DNA from: Prolixibacteraceae bacterium
GTDB lineage: Bacteria > Bacteroidota > Bacteroidia > Bacteroidales > Prolixibacteraceae
NCBI GenBank assembly: GCA_019163175.1
Contig: JAFLKN010000015.1
Location: forward strand, 1-64,000
Reading direction: 5' to 3'
DNA length: 64,000 nucleotides
This document shows positions 1 through 9,229 of this stretch, in pieces (the first letter of the stretch is position 1; each line of letters starts with the position of its first letter). The notes under the pieces were generated by a model. The model saw only the letters and a list, made by a program, of their open reading frames with translations. It was not told where the DNA came from and made no database searches. Both the position numbers and the translations under genes were made by a program.

Positions 1-275
1 AAAAAATCAAGTTCCCGATGATCTTTTAACGAACGCCATCCTTTTTTCAAAATCCAGATAAAACCTGGTCAAAAATCAAGCGTTGTGCAACGGCTACTGA
101 TGTTATGGGACGATTTTAATTGATTAAGTTAACAATATTTATTTAGATCATGTTTTGTTTATGATGACAAATGTTACCAACAGTCAACAAATTTTGTAGC
201 AATTTGCGAAAACTCATTCATCGGAACCTCTGGACAAAAAAAATCCGAAATCTTTGCCATACAAAAATAATCAAC

Positions 276-2447
276 CTAATCCTTTACACAACGCACAGAA
301 ACACCTCTGGCCTCTCCAACTATGTAACGGATACAAGAATTGTCAGAAAAGGTTAGAAAACGTTCCCAAGCACCACCATATTGACCATTTGTACAACTCC
401 AAAATTCAGCAATGTTGAATTTGTTAGTATATAAGCCATCTCCATGGTAGCGTGAACCACCTGGTAGAGCGGAAAAACCACTAGAATTAGTTGCATATGT
501 ATCGCCTGCCCAATGCACAGTACCGGTCTCTTTCATTTTGCCACCAGCAATTTCTTCGTTGCCCAGATAAGTGATTAAAGTAGCCCATTCTCCATCTGTT
601 GGTACATGCCAGCCAGATGGTGCAAGTCTACCGGTGTTTACTGAGTACCAATTATATAATGCGCCGTATGTGTTTTTTTGAGAAGTATCGTTATTGTACC
701 AACAATAAGCACCGGTAGTTAAAACACTCCATGCAGTATTATCTGTAACATTTGGTATGTTTGTGCCATCATTGTACTTGGTGGTTTTCAAATTTTCGAC
801 CATCCAAACTTGTGTTCCAATAGTAACAGTGTGGTAAATATTACCATCAATATCTGTCACTGTACCAGATTCTGCAACAGAGGTTTTAAAGCTTAACTTA
901 TTTCCATAGGCTGTACCTGCACTGTTTATCGCATACGCCCACACATAATAAGTAGTATTTGCTACTAATCCAGATATAGTGCAGGTAAAACTACCGATTC
1001 CGCTTCCCGTCGCAGGTATTTTGGTTGCTGTGGTTGGATCTTGTGAAGTACTCCAACAAACACCACGAGCAGTAATTGTAGTGCCACTATCGGAGGTAAT
1101 ATTGCCCCCACTCTTTGCAGAATTAGTTAATATATTTGTTAACGAAATTGTGGAGATATTAGCTAGTGATGCTTGTGAAATACAAGGGAAAGGATCTATT
1201 CTGAAATTTGATCCAATAATATTCCCACTTGGTACATATTCAAAATGTAAATGTGGTCCAGTAGAACCACCAGCATTAGGATAATCGTTAGGAGAACCGC
1301 CAGATTTAGCGATAATATCGCCCTTTTTAACTTTTCCACTTGAGATAAGAACTTGAGAAAGATGGGCATACAAAGTTGATGAACCATCTGTATGCCTAAG
1401 TATTAAGTATAGGCCATAACCCCGAAATCCCGTTTTTGATTTTGAGTCAGGTTTTGTATTTAGTCCCTTATATATAATTTCTCCATCAGAAACCGCAAAA
1501 ACATTAGTACCAGAAGGAACTTTGAAATCAGTAGCTAAATGAGTTGTTGTATTTCCGCTCCCTAATGGATCTAATCTACCTAATTCAAAAGGACTTGAAA
1601 CAATATTATTACTACATAGATCCAACGGACAAATGATTGAAGATGATTTACACTCACCTAAAAGAATATAAGTACCAGCTACACTTTTTAAATTTAAGTT
1701 TTCAGGAGTGCCAGCTATTGTTAAAACAGTTTCAAAAACACCGTTGCGTGAATTGGTAAATACCCAACGAGGTAATTTTGCAGTTAAAGTATGGTTTGTT
1801 GAAATGTAATTAGAGGCGATCATTTCAAAATTATCCAATATTTCATCACCCCCATTTTGATAAATTAATGCAAATAAATTAATGGTATAATTTGACGGTA
1901 ATTGACTCAAATATTCAATTGGAACGCTAATTACAACTTCAATATCATCATTATTTGGAGGTAGAATATCTATGCTAATCTTTATTTGATAGGAAATATT
2001 ATTTGTTGCTTTAAATAAATCCTGTGTTTCATCAAATATATCCTGAATATCAACTTCGGATAATTTTTCAACTTTTGGATTATTCGTTGAAATTGAACTA
2101 ACAGGAAATTTTGCAGTTACAACATTATTAATATTTACTTGTATTGTATCTAGTCGGATTTTTGCCGTATCAGAATAAATGGGCAAGCATGCACCTTCAG
2201 TAATCTTTATTCGGTACATAGCCTCAATATCTGATTTTACTTTTAGTGAGTCAGCAGTTTTTCCTACCAAATTGAGCCAACTTTTATTATCTAGTGATTT
2301 CTGCCATTGGATTTTTCCTCGATGTGGTCCTGATTTAATAGTCACTGAATCCTGAGTAATTGGAATTGAATCATTGAGCGTATATATCTTTTGAGCAAAA
2401 ACAGAACTTGTGGTAAATAGAATTAGTAAGCCAATTATATATTTCAT
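276..2447 (-). CDS. Secreted M23-family metallopeptidase-like protein with C-terminal FISUMP domain
   Basis: The 723-residue protein opens with a signal peptide (residues 1-18, ending FAQ). Around residue 302 it has HLATD and around residue 399 GPHLHFE, the zinc-ligand motifs of M23/LytM peptidases, so a peptidoglycan-cleaving or structural LytM domain spans roughly 280-420. A fibronectin-III-like stretch (about 445-525, with ARGVCWST) follows. The last 190 residues carry FISUMP hallmarks (QVWMVENLKTTKYNDGT, LYNWYSV, GWHVPTDGEW, FSALPGGSRY). FISUMP modules are common on Bacteroidota surface proteins and have no settled function. It is probably a cell-surface or outer-membrane exposed protein. 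It stands alone with a 73-bp gap to the next minus-strand gene. Domain calls are firm; cleavage of peptidoglycan is inferred from the conserved HxxxD and HxH ligands. Confidence 0.85.
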   Translation of the reverse strand: MKYIIGLLILFTTSSVFAQKIYTLNDSIPITQDSVTIKSGPHRGKIQWQKSLDNKSWLNLVGKTADSLKVKSDIEAMYRIKITEGACLPIYSDTAKIRLDTIQVNINNVVTAKFPVSSISTNNPKVEKLSEVDIQDIFDETQDLFKATNNISYQIKISIDILPPNNDDIEVVISVPIEYLSQLPSNYTINLFALIYQNGGDEILDNFEMIASNYISTNHTLTAKLPRWVFTNSRNGVFETVLTIAGTPENLNLKSVAGTYILLGECKSSSIICPLDLCSNNIVSSPFELGRLDPLGSGNTTTHLATDFKVPSGTNVFAVSDGEIIYKGLNTKPDSKSKTGFRGYGLYLILRHTDGSSTLYAHLSQVLISSGKVKKGDIIAKSGGSPNDYPNAGGSTGPHLHFEYVPSGNIIGSNFRIDPFPCISQASLANISTISLTNILTNSAKSGGNITSDSGTTITARGVCWSTSQDPTTATKIPATGSGIGSFTCTISGLVANTTYYVWAYAINSAGTAYGNKLSFKTSVAESGTVTDIDGNIYHTVTIGTQVWMVENLKTTKYNDGTNIPNVTDNTAWSVLTTGAYCWYNNDTSQKNTYGALYNWYSVNTGRLAPSGWHVPTDGEWATLITYLGNEEIAGGKMKETGTVHWAGDTYATNSSGFSALPGGSRYHGDGLYTNKFNIAEFWSCTNGQYGGAWERFLTFSDNSCIRYIVGEARGVSVRCVKD

Positions 2448-2520
2448 GAGGATTGGATTTGAATGAAATTGGATTTGAAATAGAGCAGGTTATTTTCTGG
2501 ATGTTCTTGTTTGAAGTTTG

Positions 2521-3720
2521 TCAATTCACAATGATCTGACGGCTTAGTACCTTTAAACCGTATTTAATCTGAAGGTAGTAGATTCCATCGGCCAGCGATG
2601 TTTTGCCAAATGGGAGGCTCTGTTTTCCGGAAAGGTGTTCAACCGTTTGTTTAATGATTGATTTTCCTTCAGAAGTTAATAGTTCCAAATCAAAAACCTT
2701 GGTTTGACTGGATTCTATTTCAATTGTGAATATTCCTTTATTAGGATTTGGAAAGACTTTGCAAGTGAAATCATCTGCCTGAATGACGGGTACATCTGTT
2801 TTAAGTACATTGATAACTGAAGACTCTTTAGCACAACCAGAAGTGTTAGTAACTGATACTTTGTAATTGCCGGATGTGGAAATTAAAAGTGTCTGTTTGT
2901 TTTCACCTTTTACTTCAAGCCCATCTTTGAACCATTGGTTACCTTCAACTGAGGAGGATTGAAGAATATCACCATTCTGAGTAATTCTAGGTATTTCAGG
3001 AATAGAATTTACGGTGAGGTAAACGGTCACAATACTATCGCAGCCTGCATTTGTCATGAAGGTATTTTTGAATACACCAGTAGTTTTAAGATCGGTACCT
3101 GCAAACTTATAGGAATTGCCTTCGCAAATAAAAATATCCAGTACGTTTTTGATTTGTGGGTTTTCCTTGATTGTTAAAGTCTTTATTTGTTTCTGGTTCA
3201 TCTTGTCTGTAACAGTAGCAGTATAGTTTCCCGGAAGCAGGTTGGTAATTACATCAGTTGTTTTTCCATTCGACCATGCAATCTGGTATGGGCCTTCACC
3301 TCCATTAATCTGAAGTCTTGCAAAGCCATTGCTTTTACCAAAACATGATGGGATTGTTGTAAAATTTACCTGAAGGATAGAAATTACATTGACATGAAAT
3401 TGTTGTTGTTCAAAGCATCCATTTTTGTCAACAACTTTAAGTGAGTAGGTTGTTGTTTCTGAAGGATGCACTGTAATCGTTTTTCGGATTGAATCTACCT
3501 GCCAATCCTGACACGACCATATGGTTTCATATTGCCCAGAACCACCAGTTGCGATAATATCGCTACCAAGCGTGATCATGCTTCCTTCAAGGATTTTATA
3601 CTCTGTGATTGGGGCTTTTATCTGAAGAGATTCCGCTTGATGTATTCCTAATGTAACTGTTTGAGAATGGACTAATGTAGATACAAAGATCAAAAATAGT
3701 AATAATGCTTGCTTCTTCAT
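2521..3720 (-). CDS. Type IX secretion substrate with PKD/SprB-like repeats and C-terminal sorting domain
   Basis: The 399-residue protein has a signal peptide (MKKQALLLFLIFVSTLVHSQ). Its middle contains Ig/PKD-like segments, a SprB-like repeat (GGEGPYQIAWSNGKTT) and ICEGNSYKFAGT-type segments typical of Bacteroidota adhesin-like proteins. The last 75 residues (starting near VFPNPNKGIFTIE and ending LSRQIIVN) are a type A type IX sorting domain, which directs export across the outer membrane and surface attachment or release. The function of the passenger is unknown. It lies upstream of the M23/FISUMP gene on the same strand, so the two could be co-transcribed. The sorting domain is clear; any binding role is not visible. 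Confidence 0.85.
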   Translation of the reverse strand: MKKQALLLFLIFVSTLVHSQTVTLGIHQAESLQIKAPITEYKILEGSMITLGSDIIATGGSGQYETIWSCQDWQVDSIRKTITVHPSETTTYSLKVVDKNGCFEQQQFHVNVISILQVNFTTIPSCFGKSNGFARLQINGGEGPYQIAWSNGKTTDVITNLLPGNYTATVTDKMNQKQIKTLTIKENPQIKNVLDIFICEGNSYKFAGTDLKTTGVFKNTFMTNAGCDSIVTVYLTVNSIPEIPRITQNGDILQSSSVEGNQWFKDGLEVKGENKQTLLISTSGNYKVSVTNTSGCAKESSVINVLKTDVPVIQADDFTCKVFPNPNKGIFTIEIESSQTKVFDLELLTSEGKSIIKQTVEHLSGKQSLPFGKTSLADGIYYLQIKYGLKVLSRQIIVN

Positions 3721-4081
3721 TTCAATGATTTAGTGAGTAGGGTGATTTAGTAATTGGTCGAGTTTTTCTAAATATAATCAATGTTTTGCTACAAGTCAAA
3801 TAATAGTTAAATCAATTCAACTTAAACTCTGATCATTAATAGATAATGGGATTTCTTACCACAACTGCAAGTTGGACGTGTACACAAAACCAATAAACAT
3901 GAAAACATAGAAGGTAGCATCTTTTTGAAATATTAAGACAAAATGGGTACTCCAGCATTTGCTCCAGATTTCGTAATGTTGACAATTTTGAAGAAAAAGC
4001 AACAGCTAAAATTTTTTTATTTGAGTTTTGATCTTTTTTACCGAAAGTATTGACTTCTATAATATAAAGTGTTAAATTAGA

Positions 4082-4170
4082 CTAACTTTTATACTGACAT
4101 ACAAAAGTTAGATTTCACATTTTGTTACAGAGTGAAAATGAAACCCCGGTTTAGGCTGGGGTTTTCCTTT
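4082..4170 (+). ncRNA. Candidate structured small RNA ending in an intrinsic terminator
   Basis: CTAACTTTT (4082-4090) pairs perfectly with AAAAGTTAG (4103-4111). TTTCAC (4113-4118) pairs with GTGAAA (4132-4137). AAACCCC (4141-4147) pairs with GGGGTTT (4158-4164) and is followed by a pyrimidine/T-rich tail. Three successive stems ending in a terminator without an upstream plus-strand ORF suggest the end of a non-coding transcript. No promoter is clear, and the family is not recognised. Confidence 0.3.
4141..4170 (+). terminator. Orphan intrinsic terminator
   Basis: Seven-bp stem AAACCCC/GGGGTTT with a 10-nt loop, then TTCCTTTTC. It does not follow any plus-strand ORF. It could also act on minus-strand transcripts, because the left flank reads as T-rich on that strand. 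Confidence 0.45.
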
Positions 4171-4208
4171 TCATAGCAACAGAAAGTTTGGTGAATTATC
4201 AAATAGAA

Positions 4209-4216
4209 TAAATTTG
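4209..4216 (+). promoter_or_regulatory. Putative -7 box (TAnnTTTG) of the small gene at 4306
   Basis: TAAATTTG matches the Bacteroidota sigma-A -7 consensus and lies about 90 bp before the start codon. No good -33 TTTG is seen at the right distance. Confidence 0.3.
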
Positions 4217-4305
4217 GTTATTACCGTAACCAATGAAGCAGACACCCATTGAACTAATAACAATATCCAACTGTTTAAATACTACACAATAAACAAAAGA
4301 GACAA

Positions 4306-4515
4306 ATGGAAAATGATACCTATAACCTCGTGAATCATTTCAGAATTGACTTTATGGAGTTTGATCTTTTTAAGAATAATACTTCAGGACAATATAAAAC
4401 GCTTTGTACCTTCACAGATAGCGGAGCTATTGAGGAAACTATTTATACGGACTTCGAAAAACTATGTGAAGTTTTTGGAGATGAGCTATCTGCAAAAGAG
4501 CTTATTGAAAGGTAA
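4306..4515 (+). CDS. Small hypothetical protein
   Basis: A 69-residue acidic protein (begins MENDTYNLVNHFRIDFMEF). A purine-rich AAAAGAGACAA stretch just before the ATG can serve as the ribosome binding site. No membrane segment, signal peptide or known motif is visible. A 60-residue ORF overlaps it in another frame and is less likely because it has no such leader. It stands alone between two intergenic regions. The product is not recognised. Confidence 0.45.
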   Translation: MENDTYNLVNHFRIDFMEFDLFKNNTSGQYKTLCTFTDSGAIEETIYTDFEKLCEVFGDELSAKELIER

Positions 4516-4660
4516 TATTTATGAGTAATATATACAATCATTACTTTGGCCACTGCACAAACATGAATTGTAGATTGGTGTCCAAAAGCGTTTAAGGACA
4601 GATCTATTATCAATGAAAACACCTGAAATGGACAATTTTTAGGTAATAATTCAGGTTGAC

Positions 4661-4906
4661 CTAATTTAACAAAGTACGCTTATATCCATTTCCAAGAGCC
4701 TGTACGTTGATTTCAGAAACAGCAGAATTAAATCCTTCTGGCTCATAAAAGCTAATTGCCACGTCATTATTTTCATCAATACCTTTACCTCTCCAGCCTT
4801 GACCTGATTCTGAAGCTCTGTCTGTATTTACATCAAATTTTTCAACTCCAAATGGTTCTAACCCATATGATTGGATCAGAAATTCAAGATTTTCCTTTTC
4901 AGCCAT
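4661..4906 (-). CDS. Small hypothetical protein
   Basis: An 81-residue protein, MAEKENLEFLIQSYGLEPFG at the start and GNGYKRTLLN at the end. It is soluble and acidic, with no cysteines, signal peptide or helix-turn-helix visible. The composition looks like a real gene rather than a shadow, since no other frame is open here. Its position upstream of and divergent to the DnaE-type polymerase gives no clear clue to its function. Not recognised. Confidence 0.5.
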   Translation of the reverse strand: MAEKENLEFLIQSYGLEPFGVEKFDVNTDRASESGQGWRGKGIDENNDVAISFYEPEGFNSAVSEINVQALGNGYKRTLLN

Positions 4907-5133
4907 AATTATTGTATTAGAGAACTAATATAACTGACATAAAATGCAGGGACTTTTTCTGTTTTTATGCTTTAAAACAAACTTATTTGCCTTTAAAATA
5001 AATAACATGTTACCCTTGGGTTTTGTTTATAATTCAATCGGCAGCAGAGTTTGAATTGTAACACCAAAATAATACTTCCCATTTTTTTTTGAAATTTTCC
5101 CTTTCCAGAATTGACCGTATTTAAAAAATAACT

Positions 5134-5171
5134 AAAATACAATCAGAAATAATGATTAAAATATAATCATT
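5134..5171 (+). promoter_or_regulatory. Possible operator before the DnaE-type polymerase gene
   Basis: AAAATACAATCA (5134-5145) is repeated with one change as AAAATATAATCA (5158-5169), 24 bp apart, and AATGATTA (5151-5158) is inverted as TAATCATT (5164-5171). The cluster sits 16-53 bp before the start codon, where a repressor would act. No known Bacteroidota SOS box is claimed. Confidence 0.3.
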
Positions 5172-5186
5172 TAACCAATTATTCTG

Positions 5187-8126
5187 ATGTATTTAAATTG
5201 TCATTCCTATTATAGCCTAAGATATGGTACACTCAGCATTGATCAACTTCTGGATCAAGCTGAAAAACTGGGTATTTCTGCCCTTGCCCTAACTGATATA
5301 AATACGTCAATGGGTATCCCTGAATTTGTCAAAAAGGCAAAGGAGAGAAATATTAAACCTATTGCAGGAATTGAATTTAGAAATGATGATGAATTACAAT
5401 TTATTGGCCTAGCAAAAAACAGGGAAGGCTTTAAAGAATTAAATGAGTACTTAACTTTCCACAACCTGAATAAGAAGAAATTTGAATTGAATGATTTAAA
5501 TTTCAAACACGTAGTTGTTATTTTTCCCTTTGGTACTGTGAATGGGTCTGACTTGAAAAAATCCGAATTCATTGGTGTCAGGCCACAGCAAATCAACAAA
5601 CTTATAAATTCAGAATACCGTGACTTTCAAGAGTACCTAGTAGTCTGGCAGCCTGTTACTTTTCTCAATGAAAAATCTTGGTTAACTCACAAATGCTTAA
5701 GGGCAATAGACCACAATACTCTAATTAGCAAGTTAAAGCCTAATCAATTTGCTAATCAGAACGAGGTTATGCTCCCGGTAAAAAAACTTAAAGATGTATT
5801 CACTCAGTATCCCCAAATAGCTTACAATTCTGAAGGAATACTGGAATATTGCTCCATTGATATTGAGTTTCGGATAAGTAAGAATAAAAAGACTTTCAGC
5901 AATACCAAGGAAGATGATAGGCTTCTGCTACAAAAGTTAGCCAATGATGGAATGATTTACCGTTATGGTAAAAACAACCAGATTGCAAAAGACAGGATCA
6001 AACATGAACTGGAAATCATAGATAATCTAGGGTTTTCATCCTATTTTCTTATTGCATGGGATATTATCCATTACAGTATGTCCAGAGGTTTTTACCATGT
6101 AGGCAGGGGAAGTGGAGCTAACAGCATTGTTGCCTACTGTTTAAGGATTACAGATGTTGATCCAATTAAATTAGACCTCTATTTTGAACGGTTTCTGAAT
6201 CCCAAAAGGACTAGCCCACCCGATTTTGACATTGATTTTTCATGGAAGGACAGGGATCAGGTTCAGGATTATATTTTTAAAAGGTATGGAAAATACCATG
6301 CTGCCTTTTTAGGTGCAACATCAACATTTAAGGACAGGTCAATTTACAGGGAATTGGGAAAAGTATTTGGATTGCCTAGTGAAGAAATAGATCTGTTGGT
6401 GAATGATCCACAAAACAGCTACAATAAAAATGATGTGGTCATGCTGATTACAACAATAGGTAAAGAGATCATTGACTATCCAAACATGAGAACTATTCAT
6501 GCTGGGGGTATTCTAGTAACTGAAGAACCAATAACCTATTATACAGCCTTAGATTTGCCACCCAAAGGTTTCCTGACAACCCAATGGGATATGTACATTG
6601 CTGAAGAAATGGGTTTTGAAAAACTGGATATTCTAAGTCAGAGAGGAATTGGTCATATCAAGGAAGCAGTAGATATTATTATTGAAAATGGTGGCAAGGA
6701 AATAGATATTCATCAGGTAGATAAATTCTATGAAGATGAAAAAGTAAAGCAGCAACTGAAAAATGGTGAAACAATTGGTTGTTTCTATATTGAGAGTCCA
6801 GCAATGAGAGGTTTATTAAAAAAGCTCAAATGTGACAATTACATCAGTTTGGTTGCTGCAAGTTCCATTATCAGACCCGGAGTTTCCAAATCAGGAATGA
6901 TGCGGGAATACATTAAACGGTTTCATCATCCTGAATCAATAAGCTATTTGCATCCAGTTATGAAAGAACAGCTTTCTGAAACATACGGAGTAATGGTTTA
7001 TCAGGAAGATGTGATCAAGGTGGCTCATCATTTTGCAGGATTAGACCTTGCTGAAGCTGATGTTCTCAGACGTGCAATGTCTGGCAAATACCGTTCACTG
7101 AAAGAGTTTAAACAGATTGAAGAAAAATACTTTTCCAACTGTAAAAATCTGGGGCATACTGATGAAATCGCCAGGGAAGTTTGGAGACAAATTGAATCAT
7201 TTGCAGGCTATTCATTTTCAAAAGCACATTCTGCATCCTATGCCGTTGAAAGTTTCCAGAGCCTTTATTTAAAAGCACATTATCCTCTGGAATTCATGGT
7301 AGCAGTAATAAATAACTTTGGTGGTTTTTACCATCACTGGCTGTATTTTAATGAAGCAAAAAGGCAAGGTGCAACCATTGAATTACCCTGTATAAATAAG
7401 AGCATTAAACAAACCCGAATTATAGAAAAGACTATATATATTGGTTTTGATCATGTCCTGAATCTTGAAAATACTACCATTGATTTGATTGTTGCAGAAC
7501 GTAATTGTCATGGTGAATACATGTCTTTGTTGGATTTCATTGACCGTGTTCCTGTTACCAAAGAGCAGTTAATCATCCTGATTAAATTGGGAGCATTTAG
7601 GGAATTCGGCAATAATAAAGCTGCTATGCTTTGGGAAGCACATTTGTATATTAACAAAACACCAGTTCATGTAAATACATTAAGCATGTTTCCTGTACAA
7701 CGTAAAAAGTTTGAGTTACCTGTTCTGGAGTATTCTCTTATCTCTGATGCTTATGATGAAATTGAACTTCTTGGTTTTCCTGTCAGCATTAATTTGTTTG
7801 ACATGCTTGAAACCAATTTCAGAGGTGAAATACAGGCTATAGATCTGATGCAAAACCTGAGAAGAAAAGTCAAAATGGTTGGCAGGTTGGTAACCATCAA
7901 GTATGTCAGAACCAGCAAAAAGGAAATTATGCACTTTGGAACATTCATTGACTCAACTGGTAATTTCTTTGATACCGTTCACTTTCCAGATTCACTAAAA
8001 ACCTATCCATTTAAAGGATCAGGAATATATCTGATACTGGGTAAAGTGGTTGAAGAATTTGGGTTTCCTTCCATAGAAGTTGAAAAGTTGGCAAAGTTGC
8101 CAATCAAGCCCAATCCCAAAGCTTAA
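5187..8126 (+). CDS. dnaE: DNA polymerase III alpha subunit, short error-prone-type DnaE
   Basis: At 979 residues it is shorter than typical replicative DnaE proteins (about 1150 or more). The N-terminal PHP domain (1-60 and on) begins LNCHSYYSLRYG; the second histidine of the usual HxH is a tyrosine, so the PHP site is probably inactive. The family C core is intact: GRGSGANSIVAYCL (about 306-320), FERFLNP, and PPDFDIDFSW (about 344-353), which carries the catalytic aspartates, followed by SFAGYSFSKAHSASYA. An OB-like fold (about 890-975) closes the protein. Such short DnaE proteins act in translesion synthesis in other phyla (DnaE2/ImuC); here no imuA/imuB neighbour is present. The TAA is directly followed by the stop of the converging SRAP gene, which also handles DNA damage. 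Polymerase identity is firm; the mutagenic role is inferred. Confidence 0.88.
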   Translation: MYLNCHSYYSLRYGTLSIDQLLDQAEKLGISALALTDINTSMGIPEFVKKAKERNIKPIAGIEFRNDDELQFIGLAKNREGFKELNEYLTFHNLNKKKFELNDLNFKHVVVIFPFGTVNGSDLKKSEFIGVRPQQINKLINSEYRDFQEYLVVWQPVTFLNEKSWLTHKCLRAIDHNTLISKLKPNQFANQNEVMLPVKKLKDVFTQYPQIAYNSEGILEYCSIDIEFRISKNKKTFSNTKEDDRLLLQKLANDGMIYRYGKNNQIAKDRIKHELEIIDNLGFSSYFLIAWDIIHYSMSRGFYHVGRGSGANSIVAYCLRITDVDPIKLDLYFERFLNPKRTSPPDFDIDFSWKDRDQVQDYIFKRYGKYHAAFLGATSTFKDRSIYRELGKVFGLPSEEIDLLVNDPQNSYNKNDVVMLITTIGKEIIDYPNMRTIHAGGILVTEEPITYYTALDLPPKGFLTTQWDMYIAEEMGFEKLDILSQRGIGHIKEAVDIIIENGGKEIDIHQVDKFYEDEKVKQQLKNGETIGCFYIESPAMRGLLKKLKCDNYISLVAASSIIRPGVSKSGMMREYIKRFHHPESISYLHPVMKEQLSETYGVMVYQEDVIKVAHHFAGLDLAEADVLRRAMSGKYRSLKEFKQIEEKYFSNCKNLGHTDEIAREVWRQIESFAGYSFSKAHSASYAVESFQSLYLKAHYPLEFMVAVINNFGGFYHHWLYFNEAKRQGATIELPCINKSIKQTRIIEKTIYIGFDHVLNLENTTIDLIVAERNCHGEYMSLLDFIDRVPVTKEQLIILIKLGAFREFGNNKAAMLWEAHLYINKTPVHVNTLSMFPVQRKKFELPVLEYSLISDAYDEIELLGFPVSINLFDMLETNFRGEIQAIDLMQNLRRKVKMVGRLVTIKYVRTSKKEIMHFGTFIDSTGNFFDTVHFPDSLKTYPFKGSGIYLILGKVVEEFGFPSIEVEKLAKLPIKPNPKA

Positions 8127-8945
8127 TTAGAATAATGATCCCTGTGCAGGTGGTGGATTATTCTTACGTTTATTCTGGCCCATTCCCTGAAGCTTTAAAT
8201 CTTTCTTTACTGAAATATCATATTCAGTGGTGCTGTTTGGGTCTATTGGAATTATTACATCAGGACCTTTATTTGTTTTGGTTTTTATTCTTATTGAAAT
8301 TGGTTCAAATTCATAATCTTCTACAGAATGAGGTTTTAAGAGTTTCAAAACTTCTTCTATTGGAAGTTTATCATCCAACCATTTTTTTTCATCCTTTTTA
8401 TCAAGAATGACTGGGGAACGGTGATGTTCAATTTCCTGTGTAATTGGATTTGCAACGGTGGTAATAATTGAAAAGGTATTGGTTATTACACCAGTTGTGT
8501 TGTCTGCCCATGTATCCCATATTCCAGCAAAGCAAAACACTTCACCATTCTTTTTATGGATGTGAAAAGGTTTGTCAAGCTTTTCTTTTTCAGGCCCTTC
8601 AATATAACCATTGGCAATAACCAAACATCTTTTTGACTTGATTGAAGTTCTGAAATAAGGTTTGTTTACTATGCCCATTTCTCCTGAATAATTGACATCA
8701 TTTGCCTTATTGAGATCTCCTTCAGCTCTGGCATTGAATACATACTTTTTTTCTTTTTCCCAAGAAGGAGTAAATCCAAATTGAAAAGCTTGGATTTCTG
8801 TTGATTTGTCATTGGAGATCACATATGCAAAATCACCGGGAGCAACATTGTAATTAGAATCAAGAATAAGTCCTTGCGGATGTTTTACCCCAAACCGTTT
8901 TACAAACAGTTCAATGTCTATTATTTGGACAAATCTGCCACACAT
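8127..8945 (-). CDS. SRAP-domain (YedK/HMCES-type) abasic-site DNA-protein crosslink protein
   Basis: The 272-residue protein starts MCGRF. Cys2, exposed after removal of Met1, is the residue that forms the thiazolidine crosslink with abasic sites in this family. Other SRAP hallmarks are FNARAEG (near 72), KRCLVIANGYIEG (near 108), FAGIWDTW and HHRSPVILD with the conserved active-site histidine. The usual GFYEW loop reads GYIEG, so that region is divergent. The C-terminal tail (QGMGQNKRKNNPP) is basic. It protects abasic sites in single-stranded DNA at forks. Its neighbour converges tail to tail and is a lesion-type polymerase, which fits a shared role in damage tolerance. A -7 box lies 50 bp upstream. 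Confidence 0.9.
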   Translation of the reverse strand: MCGRFVQIIDIELFVKRFGVKHPQGLILDSNYNVAPGDFAYVISNDKSTEIQAFQFGFTPSWEKEKKYVFNARAEGDLNKANDVNYSGEMGIVNKPYFRTSIKSKRCLVIANGYIEGPEKEKLDKPFHIHKKNGEVFCFAGIWDTWADNTTGVITNTFSIITTVANPITQEIEHHRSPVILDKKDEKKWLDDKLPIEEVLKLLKPHSVEDYEFEPISIRIKTKTNKGPDVIIPIDPNSTTEYDISVKKDLKLQGMGQNKRKNNPPPAQGSLF

Positions 8946-8994
8946 AGTTCAGAAATTAATAGGTGTAACTTATTAAGAACATTGAAATATATAA

Positions 8995-9002
8995 CAAAAA
9001 TA
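8995..9002 (-). promoter_or_regulatory. -7 box (TAnnTTTG) of the SRAP gene
   Basis: Read on the minus strand the sequence is TATTTTTG, about 50 bp before the start codon. Confidence 0.4.
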
Positions 9003-9229
9003 ACAGACAAAAGTTAGCAATTCTAAGGTGAATGCTAATTCAATCCTCTATCTCAATTGTATATCTTACCCCTTGGTTAAGTCTAAGAAAAGACACAGTT
9101 TACAATATAAATATTGTGGGTATTCCCAATTACATTCGGGATAAAAATTTTTTAACCTTTGACTTTGTATTCCTTAAATATTTGATATTCAAAATAATAT
9201 GTAATGTTAAATTTTGAAAAGTGTCAGGA

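Larger units (their letters stand above)
3721..4305. other. Intergenic region with a row of hairpins
   Basis: No convincing ORF lies between the type IX gene and the small plus-strand gene. The right half holds three consecutive inverted repeats, at 4082-4111, 4113-4137 and 4141-4164. The last is terminator-like although no gene on the plus strand ends here. A -7-like box lies at 4209-4216. Confidence 0.5.

Noticed and set aside
979-1284. Plus-strand ORFs inside the M23/FISUMP gene (also 171-356)
   Set aside because: They lie opposite a clear gene with recognised domains, or have no leader and a low-complexity product.
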